From: Fistularia commersonii | Lineage: Eukaryota; Chordata; Actinopteri; Syngnathiformes; Fistulariidae | DNA length: 64,000 bases | Direction of reading: 5' to 3' | Assembly (NCBI GenBank): GCA_037954325.1 | Contig: JBBMNZ010000026.1 | Coordinates: 6,761,501-6,825,500 of the forward strand | Shown here: one piece after another, positions 55,715-64,000 of the stretch | How the letters are laid out: each line of letters starts with the position of its first letter | Position numbering within the stretch: position 1 is the first letter of the stretch | The notes under the pieces: model-generated | Seen by the model: the letters and a program-made list of their open reading frames with translations, nothing else | Databases searched by the model: none | Told to the model about the DNA's origin: nothing | Position numbers and translations under genes: made by a program

Positions 55715-57095
55715 CGCGCTGACTTGAGCCTTCATCTAATGATGGGAGTTACATCAGTACAGTCAACTGACTTTTCTGATAATGTATGACTATGTGCACA
55801 TTTATCAATGTTGTTAGAATACAAACGTCATCAAAGCCTTTTGTATAAAATGTCCCAATGCGTGCTGACAGTGTAATTGGATGCACGGTGTCACATGAGT
55901 GCTTTGTTTGGTAAGGGGTATCATTTTATGGCTGGTAACACTAACATTTGATCTGTAGTTGAGAGAACTGCGTCATGGTGCCACCATATATCGAGTTAAC
56001 GCATGTTTGTCTTGTCTTCACAGCTTCATACCCTGCTCAGAAAGAATCCATTTGGCTGTAACAGAAATGGCTGCCCTCTTTCCCAAGGTAAAGAAAGCTC
56101 CATTATCTGCAGATCCGTCATCTGACCAGGTTTTTGTATCAGGGGTTCCTTGGTATATTAGCAGTCAACTTATCAATAATAGTCTAAATAAATAACCCAA
56201 TGTCAAGGTTCAGATAAGACCGTGTCAACACATGTGATTAATAAAGTTTAAAGATCAATGATCACATTTTCAATCATTAGCCTGGATTATATGATTGACA
56301 GCTTGAAGCTATTTGCCATACACTTCCAAGCATTTTGTAACAAAGAATAACATTTCATTGGGTGTGAAACAAAAGCATTCTCAAATTGTATATCGGACAA
56401 GTATAGCAGAATATTTATCATAGTTCACAGTATTCTTAAAAATGTGCTATTCAAGCTTTGGATGTAGTCTAACATGAAATATATGTCTCATTTTAACTTT
56501 TATTTGCAATAAATGCTACTCCCTAATCTTATAATAGCCATGGTAATTGTGCAAGGTATATAATTACATGTGGCATTGAGGCATTTCTCTACACAATGGT
56601 GGTGATGATTAAAAAAAGCTGGTGTCATAGCTTGATGCAATTGAAATGCATCGCATTTGTCCATGTAATTATATACTTTGTTGACACACGATGTGCCAGT
56701 TACTGATCTGTGGTGTTTCTGCTCATTTTATTGTTGACTTTAAATGCTATATAATGGGAGTGGATAGAAACGCAAACAGTGTCCTCAAGCCGACCGCCCC
56801 TTTCCGTCCCAATACAGTGTAGCACCCGATTAAAAACAAATCTGTACCTGTGCATGTTATTTTTTTTTTCTTCCTCCTGCAGAGGCCACGGTCTGAGACT
56901 GTGAGGAGCTCACTGCGCTTGTTGACATCCAGTGCTTACAGGCTTCAGAGCGAATGCAGAAAGGCGGTGCCTCCGGATGGCTGCCCAGGACCGGACATGC
57001 AGCTGGTCACCCAGCAGGTCATCCAATGTGCTTATGATATTGCCAAGGCAGCCAAGCAGCTTGTCACCATCACTACAAAAGAGAATACCAACTAA
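41510..57095 (+). CDS. git2: ARF GTPase-activating protein GIT2
   Basis: Scaffold and ArfGAP that binds PIX, paxillin and GPCR kinases and controls receptor traffic and focal adhesions. Twenty exons: 41510-41561, 45662-45795, 47177-47289, 47426-47531, 47626-47712, 47805-47935, 48020-48114, 48359-48404, 48830-48881, 48961-49033, 49140-49237, 49485-49596, 49692-49834, 50308-50457, 52158-52406, 53291-53380, 54850-54932, 55026-55217, 56024-56087, 56883-57095. Product 760 aa (human 759). The ArfGAP zinc finger uses C11, C14, C31 and C34, with arginine finger R39 in CCSVHRSLGRH. Ankyrin repeats follow (HPEKGNTPLHVAAKAG), then the Spa2-homology region (LFEELAMDVYDEVDRRETDA, FNAHEFATLVIDILSDAKRR). 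A coiled coil lies at about 425-475. The paxillin-binding domain is at the C-terminus (SAYRLQSECRKAV, VTITTKENTN). The intron after 49237 starts with GC. Exon 53291-53380 is missed by ORF scans. Confidence 0.97.
41562..45661 (+). other. git2 intron 1, no exon recognised
   Basis: 4.1 kb between the first two coding exons, ordinary AT-rich sequence. A segment at about 43880-44960 is richer in GC and CAC/CAG content and may be an old repeat, but no protein match is recognised. Nothing else supportable. Confidence 0.5.
50458..52157 (+). other. git2 intron 14, no exon recognised
   Basis: 1.7 kb between the coiled-coil exon and the serine/proline-rich exon. In human this part of GIT2 is alternatively spliced; I see no additional in-phase coding exon here. 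Confidence 0.5.
53381..54849 (+). other. git2 intron 16, no exon recognised
   Basis: 1.47 kb of AT-rich sequence. The first 250 bp (53400-53650) are GC-richer and open on both strands, but no in-phase exon bounded by splice sites was found. Confidence 0.5.
55683..55712. repeat. (GT)n microsatellite in a git2 intron
   Basis: Fifteen GT units in the intron between coding exons 18 and 19 of git2. Confidence 0.95.
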
Positions 57096-58190
57096 CAGCA
57101 CTTACAAGGCTGCAAAGCCATTAGCATCTCATTGTTTTCTTTACATTAAATTATTTTGTTTTACTTTTTATACTTGTGGTATATGCATGCATTTTTTTTT
57201 ATTTATGATTAATATAAGTATGGATACCTTGGGAAAAAATCTGTGTGAAGAGAAATGCTTCCCGCATTCCTCTCAAACAGTCTTAGTATCTCTTTGTTAC
57301 AAGTAATGTTCAATCAGCTTGCGATGTATATGCTTTTCTTGAGCAGAGAAAGCAAGCACACTACAGTGCATCCATGTGACGTTACTGGCAATGAAATCAG
57401 TCCAAAGCCACATATGGATGCTGACAAGCCATAATATAGGGGAGGAAAAAAAAGAAAAAAATCATGAATCCATTGTCATTGACTGCCTTTAGTGTTGCGG
57501 GTAAAGAACCTTCATTTATGGAAAATGTTCTGTAACAAAACAAGTTATATAAAAACATTTCAAAAAGACTGGTTACTTCTATTAAATGTTGATCACTTCA
57601 TTCACATATACTTGTATCTCTGCAATACTGATTTGTTGCATAGAAAAGCTATTTATATGGCTTGTTCTGTGTCCAAGTGTAATTCAGTCTGCTGTGTATT
57701 TGTTGCAGCTATTTATGTACGTCCCCATCTGACAGGTCAGTGAATGCATAGAGAACTCGTTCAGGGCCAGGGCTGTATTCTTCACCAGCGGCTCTATGTT
57801 GCTTCAAGTTCTAGATTCAGTGTATTACTACAAGATTACACTCTGCACTGTATTATGCGATCTTGCGTGCCACTGCAGTTTTGGTGTTGTTCCAAAGTAT
57901 TTAGAGCCAATACCCATATGTATGTCCATGTGCGCCGTGTTCTGTTGCTGATAGTTCTGTGATGTGCAGCATATGGGATAGAACTCTAGATCTCTTCTGT
58001 AAAATTGTGCCGGTTCATCCTCAACAGGTGTTTCAGAGCGGATTCTCACACCTGATCAACTTTGTGTCCTTCACTGTACTTAAGTGTGCAGGGATATATG
58101 TGATGCAGCTGTTAATTTACAATTTGAAAAAATAAATAAATATTATTTTCTAAATAAACTTAATTTATAATAAAATCTGTGTCTGGTGTG
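57096..58190 (+). terminator. git2 3' UTR and polyadenylation signals
   Basis: About 1.1 kb after the git2 stop. Overlapping AATAAA hexamers lie at 58131-58140, with further ones at 58153-58158 and 58169-58174, followed by a GT-rich stretch (tctgtgtctggtgtgtct) suitable as a downstream element. This places the git2 mRNA end near 58180-58200. Confidence 0.6.
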
Positions 58191-58243
58191 TCTACCATGT
58201 TTCATTTTGTTGCCATAAAACACTGAATGGATTTAGAGAATCT

Positions 58244-58249
58244 TTTATT
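58244..58249 (-). terminator. tchp polyadenylation signal (minus strand)
   Basis: tttatt on the plus strand gives AATAAA on the minus strand, about 430 bp past the tchp stop. It lies only about 70 bp from the last git2 poly(A) hexamer, so the two transcripts end almost nose to nose. Confidence 0.5.
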
Positions 58250-58680
58250 AAAGAGACTACAGTTTGACAGAAAAAGAATAACTCACTTCATAGTGCAAAA
58301 TAAAAGCATTACTTCTATATAACAATCAGCATAAATATAAATTGGGGCATAAATAATATATTGTATTTACAGACCATATTAGACTTGTGTTTTAATCAAA
58401 ACTTCATGTTTTAAAGTCATTTCCTGAAATTTGTGTCAATTCCATGTTGTACAGGACTGAACAAAGAGGGCTCTTCACTTTGTAGTAGTAGTGCCCTCGA
58501 GTTAAGTTTGTTTTGTTTTTTTACTTAAAATGAATACAGGAACTAACGATCCTTTGATATTTTGTGCTTGTTTTGACAAACATGAATGCTTCCTTTTTCA
58601 TCCAAATATTAAAAACTGATTACTTGCATGAAAGAGATACATCCCACAAAAAAAGGTTTGATTTCAATGTTGCTGGTGTC

Positions 58681-61049
58681 TCATGTCCAGGCTGTTCGAG
58701 GTCTCCTGTGAATCTGATGAGGAGAGATTCAAGTATGGTCATCAGTTTTACATAAAACATTCAATGTCCATCAATTACTTTTATTTTCCTTTTTTTTTTC
58801 ACCTTTTCCTGGTAGCCTCTCTCGGCCATCCTCTGCATCTCTTGCATCAGCGCCTCCTCCTGAATTTGGTAAGCCTCCTTGTCCACAAGCTCTTCTTGCT
58901 CAAGCTGGCACTGTTTATCCCACTTTTCCTGGAGCTGCTGTTGTAACTGCAGGGGACAACAAAGTAGAAAACAGTGAGAGATCCTGTTTTCCCTGGTAAA
59001 TTACTAGTGCAGAGAATCAACTCATCTATTGTGCCATCACTTTTTAGGAGCCAAGGCTGGGGTTATTGAAGTTGTCAATGATAATCCTTGGTCTGTAATG
59101 ATGCGAAGGCAGAAGAACTGAAAAACATGCAGACCTGTACATTTATTTCTTGCATCCAGGCTGTTTTTTGCTTTTCTTTTCTGGCAGTTTCAATCCTCCG
59201 TTCTTCTTCATCTCGCCTCAGGGAAGCTGCCAGGATCTTTTGGTCTGCCTCCTGGTGGGAACATTGCAATTCAGACATGCCATCAAAATCAGAGAAGATG
59301 GATGAAAATTAACAACCATATGCCAAGTTCTTTGAAAATATTCCTGTTTGTGCTGATCCTTGATTCTCACATTGATCATCTCTTATCTGTATAAAGAAGG
59401 TAGAGCCCTGCCCTCTGATCTACTACAAAACCTAATCAGATACAGGTTTGGCAGATCTGTTCCATTTGGAAAACGAGCCTTAAAAAGTAGGTACATTTTT
59501 ATGAACGTGACAAATCATAAAATCAGCATGACGTTCCTTCAGCATCATTATGGTCCATTCATTGTGTTTAGATGCCTCTCAAACTGATGTTTTGTGAGGG
59601 AGTTTCCTTGTTGAAATTGTAGCGTTCTCTAAAATTGACCTTACTCCATGATGTGGTTCATGCGCAAGGATACAACTTTTACATGAAAGGATATGGGAGC
59701 TGCCAGAATGTATATCTAAAGGTTTTACACTGGGTTAGGTAACTGATGCAATAGGCTGCCACTCATTACACTAAGCTTTGTAATGTATAGACAGAAGTGA
59801 AGTGCATCTATCGTCTCATTTTACAGTCAGGATGACAAAAGTTTGTGCCAACTGAGCAAAAACCAGGCAAAATAACTCACCAGTTCTTCTTGCAATTGCT
59901 GGGCTCTCCTCCTCAGCTGAGCACGACATTGCTGCATCAGGAAACTTCTGGTGGACAACAGATGCAATTCAGTCTGATCAGTTGGAAGCTTCATCTGGCT
60001 TTTGCTCAGTTAACGTCCAAGAAACATGAAAGCTACCCCATTTCAGACTTCTTATGCTGTTCCTCCATTATTCTCCTTTCCTCCTCCATCTTCTCCAGCT
60101 CAAACTGCTGGACCAGCAGAGCTTCTTGGCCCTTCTTTAACCGTGTCACCTTAAACACAAAACAGTATTCAAAACACAATTGCAACATAGTCTTCATAGG
60201 CAAATCGGTGACTGAAATACCTCCTCTTCTCGCAGCCTGAGTTCCTCAATCTGTTTGCGAAGTTCTTCTGCTCTCTGCTGCTGCTCAGCTTTTTTTTTCT
60301 CCTCTGCCTGCCTGATCCTCTCCAGTTCCAATTTTTGGGACCTTGCACACTCTTCTTCAAATAGCCTCTTCTCCTCCTGCTCTCTCACTTCATGCTGCAG
60401 GAGAAATATAAACTTTTCAAACATTGGAAAAAAAAAAACAACATTTACCTACGTTCTGAATTGCAGATATGAATCTGGGTAAAGTTCACATGATATTGTC
60501 TCACTGATGCCAAGAACATACACTACCCAGAATAAAATGGTTACTCACAATATATTTAACATAAAACACTACTGTTTGGATCACATTGATATCATGGATA
60601 TCACAGGGAAATCTCTGGCTGATGGCTGGCATAGATTTCCTACCCGTCTCTTTTCACATATCTGCTCTTGCCATTGGTTGACAACATGATCTTGATGCAG
60701 CGCTGACTCTACCTGTGGACAAATGAAAAACAAATTTTCCACAGCGGACAAAGATACCGAAGAACCTGAGAGCTGCTTAAGGGGAAAATGGAATATGTAA
60801 TTCACAATTCTTACTGACCTAAAGAACTGAACTCAATGGAATATCTTGTCAAAGTGTTGCTTTTCTGTACTCTTTGAGCACCTTTGACATATGAACACTT
60901 GCTCTTTTCATCTAACACTTTGAAAGAGTCATTGAAAACAAGGCAAATTAGTAGGTTTTATCTCAGCTACCTGTCTCAACTCCGGGTTGTTTTCCCTCCA
61001 GTGCTCCTTCAGCAGCTCTTGTGCCAGCTAGGTGTAAAAAAAATAAATT

Positions 61050-61080
<31 letters not shown>

Positions 61081-62292
61081 AGCGTACGAGGACTGAGAAA
61101 AGATAATCATGGATGGAAAATGAGCACCAATGTGATAACCTTTTTCCTTTTCTCCTCTCTGGCAGAACACAGCTCATCAGCCCTTCGAGCCAGCTGACTT
61201 GCCAAGGTGTCCCTGTCAGGTATCACTTTCTTCAACTCTTCCTCCAGATGGCGTTGCTCCTCTTCAAGCATCATCCTAAGTTGATTCCTGCGCTGCTCTA
61301 GAGTCACTCTTTTTTCCTCGTTCAGCTTTTGTTTATGGTACGCCAACATACTGATAAAACAAATGAAAAGAAATTTGTGGAATAGAATATTTCTTTGATC
61401 ATGTCACAATGGGGAAATTTTCAATTTGTAGATTTTTCTATGTGTTCACTGTCCATCTCTTCTACCATGGTTAATAAATCAAGACACATATCTCTAGCTT
61501 CCTTTTAGAAAATTGAAAGGAGCTATTAGAATTTCCTTCGGGATTAATAAAGTTGTTCTTATTCTTATTCTTAGAAAATCATGTTTTTTGGATGTATAAA
61601 AATAGTGTTATTTCTGTTGCTTGCTATCTGGGTTCACTGTAGACAGCAAAGTAAGAATTTCGTGGTACAGGGAAACATTTCCAAACTACGCATATGAATG
61701 CAGACGCTTTGAATCTTGAATGATCTTTTGTTCATTATCAAAGCTATTGTTTCTATGTGCGCCATTTGTGTATAATAAGATATGCTCTTCCTCATAATGA
61801 CAGTCTTCTAATCTTTTAACCGATATTGATGAAATTCTCTGTATTGCTTAAATTAGTATTTTACTCATACAAGACCCTCATAAGTGGAACAATGTCACCT
61901 CATCTACCCTTCCCTCTTTTATTTCCCTCATTCATCAGCTCTTCAAGCACTATTTCCAATTCTCCATCACTTCAAGACACTGTCAATACATTTCCCTCTC
62001 TATCCTTAATCATCCGAACCTGCTGCACATCCTTTCCGACTCTATCCAAATTGCATGCATGTCATTAATATCTGCACAAAAGCTGTTGTGCATGAAGTTA
62101 CCTCCTCTGGTAGGACTCCTGGGAGCTCCACACAGCCTGTCTGTGACTGCGGACACTCTGCTCCATGAAGTACCGGGCGTGGAGCTCCCATTGCCGCCGA
62201 GACCGGGCTTCCTGCTCCCGCTGCCGGGCCTGGTGGTCTGCCAACATCCGGGACCGGTCTGATACCCGGGCGGAAAGAGTCGGGAGCGCCAT
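58681..62292 (-). CDS. tchp: Trichoplein keratin filament-binding protein
   Basis: Coiled-coil protein that binds keratin filaments, sits at centrioles and restrains cilium assembly through Aurora A. Ten exons: 62292-62102, 61350-61140, 61027-60971, 60712-60644, 60394-60221, 60149-60037, 59947-59881, 59251-59135, 58946-58803, 58713-58681. All phases close; 391 aa. Landmarks matching human TCHP: MALPTLS at the start, ARQREQEARSRRQWELHARYF, NNPELRQ, HQDHVVNQWQEQ, GSFLMQQCRAQLRRRAQQLQ, EADQKILAASLRRDEEERR, and C-terminal AERGYQEKIHRRPRTAWT (human AEQGYRPKPYGHPKIAWN). Almost the whole protein is charged Glu/Arg/Lys/Gln heptad sequence. Human TCHP is 498 aa; the roughly 100 residues between EINVQ and LQQQLQEKWD have no counterpart in the 188-bp intron there. 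The 33-nt last exon is inferred from the C-terminal match. Confidence 0.93.
61052..61081. repeat. (TA)n tract in a tchp intron
   Basis: About 15 TA units just upstream (plus strand) of the tchp exon at 61140-61350. Confidence 0.9.
61379..61575. mobile_element. Two LINE-like 3' tails in opposite orientation
   Basis: At 61379-61430 gaatagaatatttctttgat and cacaatggggaaattttcaa give a reverse-oriented retroposon terminus. At 61528-61575 tttccttcgggattaataaa followed by (ttctta)n gives a forward one. They lie back to back in tchp intron 1. Confidence 0.5.
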
Positions 62293-63541
62293 GGACCTGT
62301 ATCGAAACTGACGTACATCACAGACGCTAATCTCCTAGATCCAAAATGGCGGCTCTTAATCAACAAATCAAGGGCTTGATTACAATCACCTGGTCAAAAC
62401 ACAGGTCATTTGCGACGGTACTCAAAACTATCAGAAAATAAAGAAAAAATACATTGTCGCACATCGAATTTGTATTTTACTGTTACATTTACATTAACCC
62501 CAGTTGCAGGAACCCGTGTATGTAATTTAATAAAAGGTTATTTTAGCCCACGGGTTGGTTTGCTACTTTCTAGTGATAATGTGTTCAGTAAACGCAAAAC
62601 ACGGCGTCAAAAAAGTGAAAGAGTAATGCATTGAAGAAAAGAATTAGAGAAGAATTATTTACTTTGATTGACTTCCTTCGTGGGACGGCCGCTGAAATCA
62701 GTTTGGTTTTAAAACACAACTCTTGGGTCTCCCTTGGCGACCACAGCTTGTAGTTCTACTTCCTAATTACTCCCGAACTACGGGAAGAGGCGAAGGACAA
62801 ATTTAAGAAAAAGGCGATTCGTTTAATTCATCCCTCTGTCCTCCCAAATTGCATGTAATTCCAGTGTGTTTACGCAACGAAATTACTGGAAATGAATAAT
62901 ATCGGGTCAAATGAAAACACTACGTGAACACAAAGATCCAATCACGCAATTATGCAAAAAATATCTACATCAGTTTAAAGATTGAAAATCACATCATCCA
63001 CAATGCCTGATTACCAAAACCTTTTCAGCCTGCAGATACTCCAAAAGTACTATCTTGAATTTACAACTACCTGTTATGAGGGGGAAAAAATTGGTGTGGG
63101 CACATTTGAGCAAAGATTTTTGACACTGCGTACAGTCGTACATTTCCAAAAATATAATTACAAGTACTGCGTTGTCGATTTTTCCATCGTCGGATGTTTA
63201 CACACGAGGTGTGATTAAGGTTAAGCAATTCTGTGATATTGCTCAAAACCCCTTAATTGGCAGTAAAGCAGCAGAAGAAGAGCAACGTGAGTCGGTGGAT
63301 TTAAAATTCATCTGATGCTCCTGTATTTTTCCTGCTTGTTGTCTCTTTACATGACTTCTACCTAATGACCCAGAGAGAACTAGAGAGAGGGAGGGAGGGA
63401 CGGAAAGAGAGAGAGAGCGAGAGAATGTGTGTGTTAGGGCTTGGCGTGGGCATGCAGGTGTAGTGTCACTGCGGTTGACCTGGGAGGTTGACAGCTTGTT
63501 GATCTTCTCTCTGAGGTAAGTGTGTGACGGACCTGGATGCG
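62293..63541. promoter_or_regulatory. Divergent promoter region of tchp and gltp
   Basis: 1.25 kb between the two start codons. The tchp side has a perfect YY1-type motif at 62343-62353. The gltp side has a (GA)-rich 5' UTR-like tract at 63373-63425. The middle (62390-63250) is AT-rich with nothing specific recognised. No TATA box is obvious. Confidence 0.45.
62343..62353 (+). promoter_or_regulatory. YY1-type motif near the tchp start
   Basis: aaaatggcggc matches the YY1 consensus and lies 50-60 bp upstream of the tchp ATG on the opposite strand, the usual place for YY1 in vertebrate TATA-less promoters. Motif evidence only. Confidence 0.55.
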
Positions 63542-63644
63542 ATGTCTCTTCTCATGGAGCACCAGTTCAGACAGCTGCCGGCTGACAAGCAGGTGGAGAC
63601 AAGACCTTTTCTGGAGGCGGTGTCATATCTTCCATCATTCTTTG
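63542..63644 (+). CDS. gltp: Glycolipid transfer protein, first coding exon (partial)
   Basis: GLTP moves glycosphingolipids between membranes in the cytosol. The exon encodes MSLLMEHQFRQLPADKQVET and RPFLEAVSYLPSFF, matching the human GLTP start MALLAEHLLKPLPADKQIET in length and sequence. It ends in phase 1 after ttctttg with donor gtgagt; the human protein continues with Asp, which a g-initial codon allows. The remaining exons lie right of the window. Position next to tchp agrees with human 12q24.11. Confidence 0.93.
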
Positions 63645-63663
63645 GTGAGTGGGGTTTCTGATG

Positions 63664-63664
<1 letters not shown>

Positions 63665-63719
<55 letters not shown>

Positions 63720-63740
63720 CAATAATAATAATAATAATAA
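63665..63740. repeat. (AAT)n microsatellite in gltp intron 1
   Basis: About 25 AAT units with one AAC interruption, 20 bp after the gltp exon 1 donor. The rest of the window (63741-64000) is intronic with nothing recognised. Confidence 0.95.
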
Positions 63741-64000
63741 TTTTGGGTTATTTTGACATTTTAGTGCATAGACTTTTTTTTTAGTTTCTCTGATAGTTTA
63801 TTGTCTCTGGGGGAAAGTTCTTCTCCACAGTACTGGACATAGAGCAAACAATACACTTAACATAGATCACTGCACAACAATGGCGGAGAGGGTCAGCGTA
63901 TAATGAGGAAAAAAACAGCTTTAGAGTGTAGCAGAGACAAAACAGGGAGTAACATGATAGCTCCAGGCACCTGCAGTATCTTCATAGTTCCTCTGGATCT

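Noticed and set aside
58683..58802. Reading the penultimate tchp exon through to a nearby in-frame stop (VKKKRKIKVIDGH)
   Set aside because: Splicing at aag/gtgaaa to 58713-58681 gives a C-terminus matching human TCHP (PRTAWT versus PKIAWN).

Overview
This window is vertebrate nuclear DNA, almost certainly from a ray-finned (teleost) fish. Its genes are split into many short exons with GT-AG introns. The conserved proteins are vertebrate orthologues, and the repeats (a TA-flanked MITE, LINE-like 3' tails ending in short tandem repeats, a gcgcagtggttag-type dispersed repeat, long CA, GATA/GACA and ATCC arrays) are typical of fish genomes. I see no operons, CRISPR arrays or prokaryotic features. 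All exon models below were built by hand, from splice sites, reading-frame phase and recalled family sequences.

Layout from left to right. The minus-strand gene sgsm1 (RUN and TBC-domain Rab/Rap regulator) enters from the left edge. Its 5' coding exons lie at 178-340, 6465-6540, 13885-13928 and 14091-14125, and two further phase-compatible micro-exons lie upstream at 14379-14416 and 19511-19544. On the plus strand, slc6a4 (serotonin transporter) is complete in 13 coding exons (20133-25205, 574 aa). A repeat-rich gap follows, with one unidentified exon-like ORF at 29993-30229. Next come a 63-aa single-pass membrane protein (31143-31415, candidate C12orf76 homologue), ankrd13a (minus, 15 exons, 600 aa), git2 (plus, 20 exons, 760 aa), tchp (minus, 10 exons, 391 aa) and the first coding exon of gltp at the right edge.

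The block C12orf76-ANKRD13A-GIT2-TCHP-GLTP has the same order and the same relative strands as human 12q24.11. This supports each assignment, including the small membrane protein. ankrd13a and git2 are head-to-head over a CpG-rich shared promoter. git2 and tchp are tail-to-tail, with predicted polyadenylation sites about 70 bp apart. tchp and gltp diverge. slc6a4 and sgsm1 do not neighbour this block in human.

The genes do not form one pathway. Most act at membranes and in the cytoskeleton: neurotransmitter uptake (slc6a4), small-GTPase control (sgsm1, git2), ubiquitin-dependent endocytosis (ankrd13a), keratin and centriole biology (tchp) and glycolipid transfer (gltp). The notable observations are small ones: a possible N-terminal extension of sgsm1, a GC-AG intron and a NAGNAG acceptor in git2, a tchp model lacking about 100 residues of coiled coil, an ankrd13a with one apparently degenerate UIM, substitutions in the slc6a4 drug site, and minisatellites born inside or next to mobile elements. 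I found no clearly new biological system.
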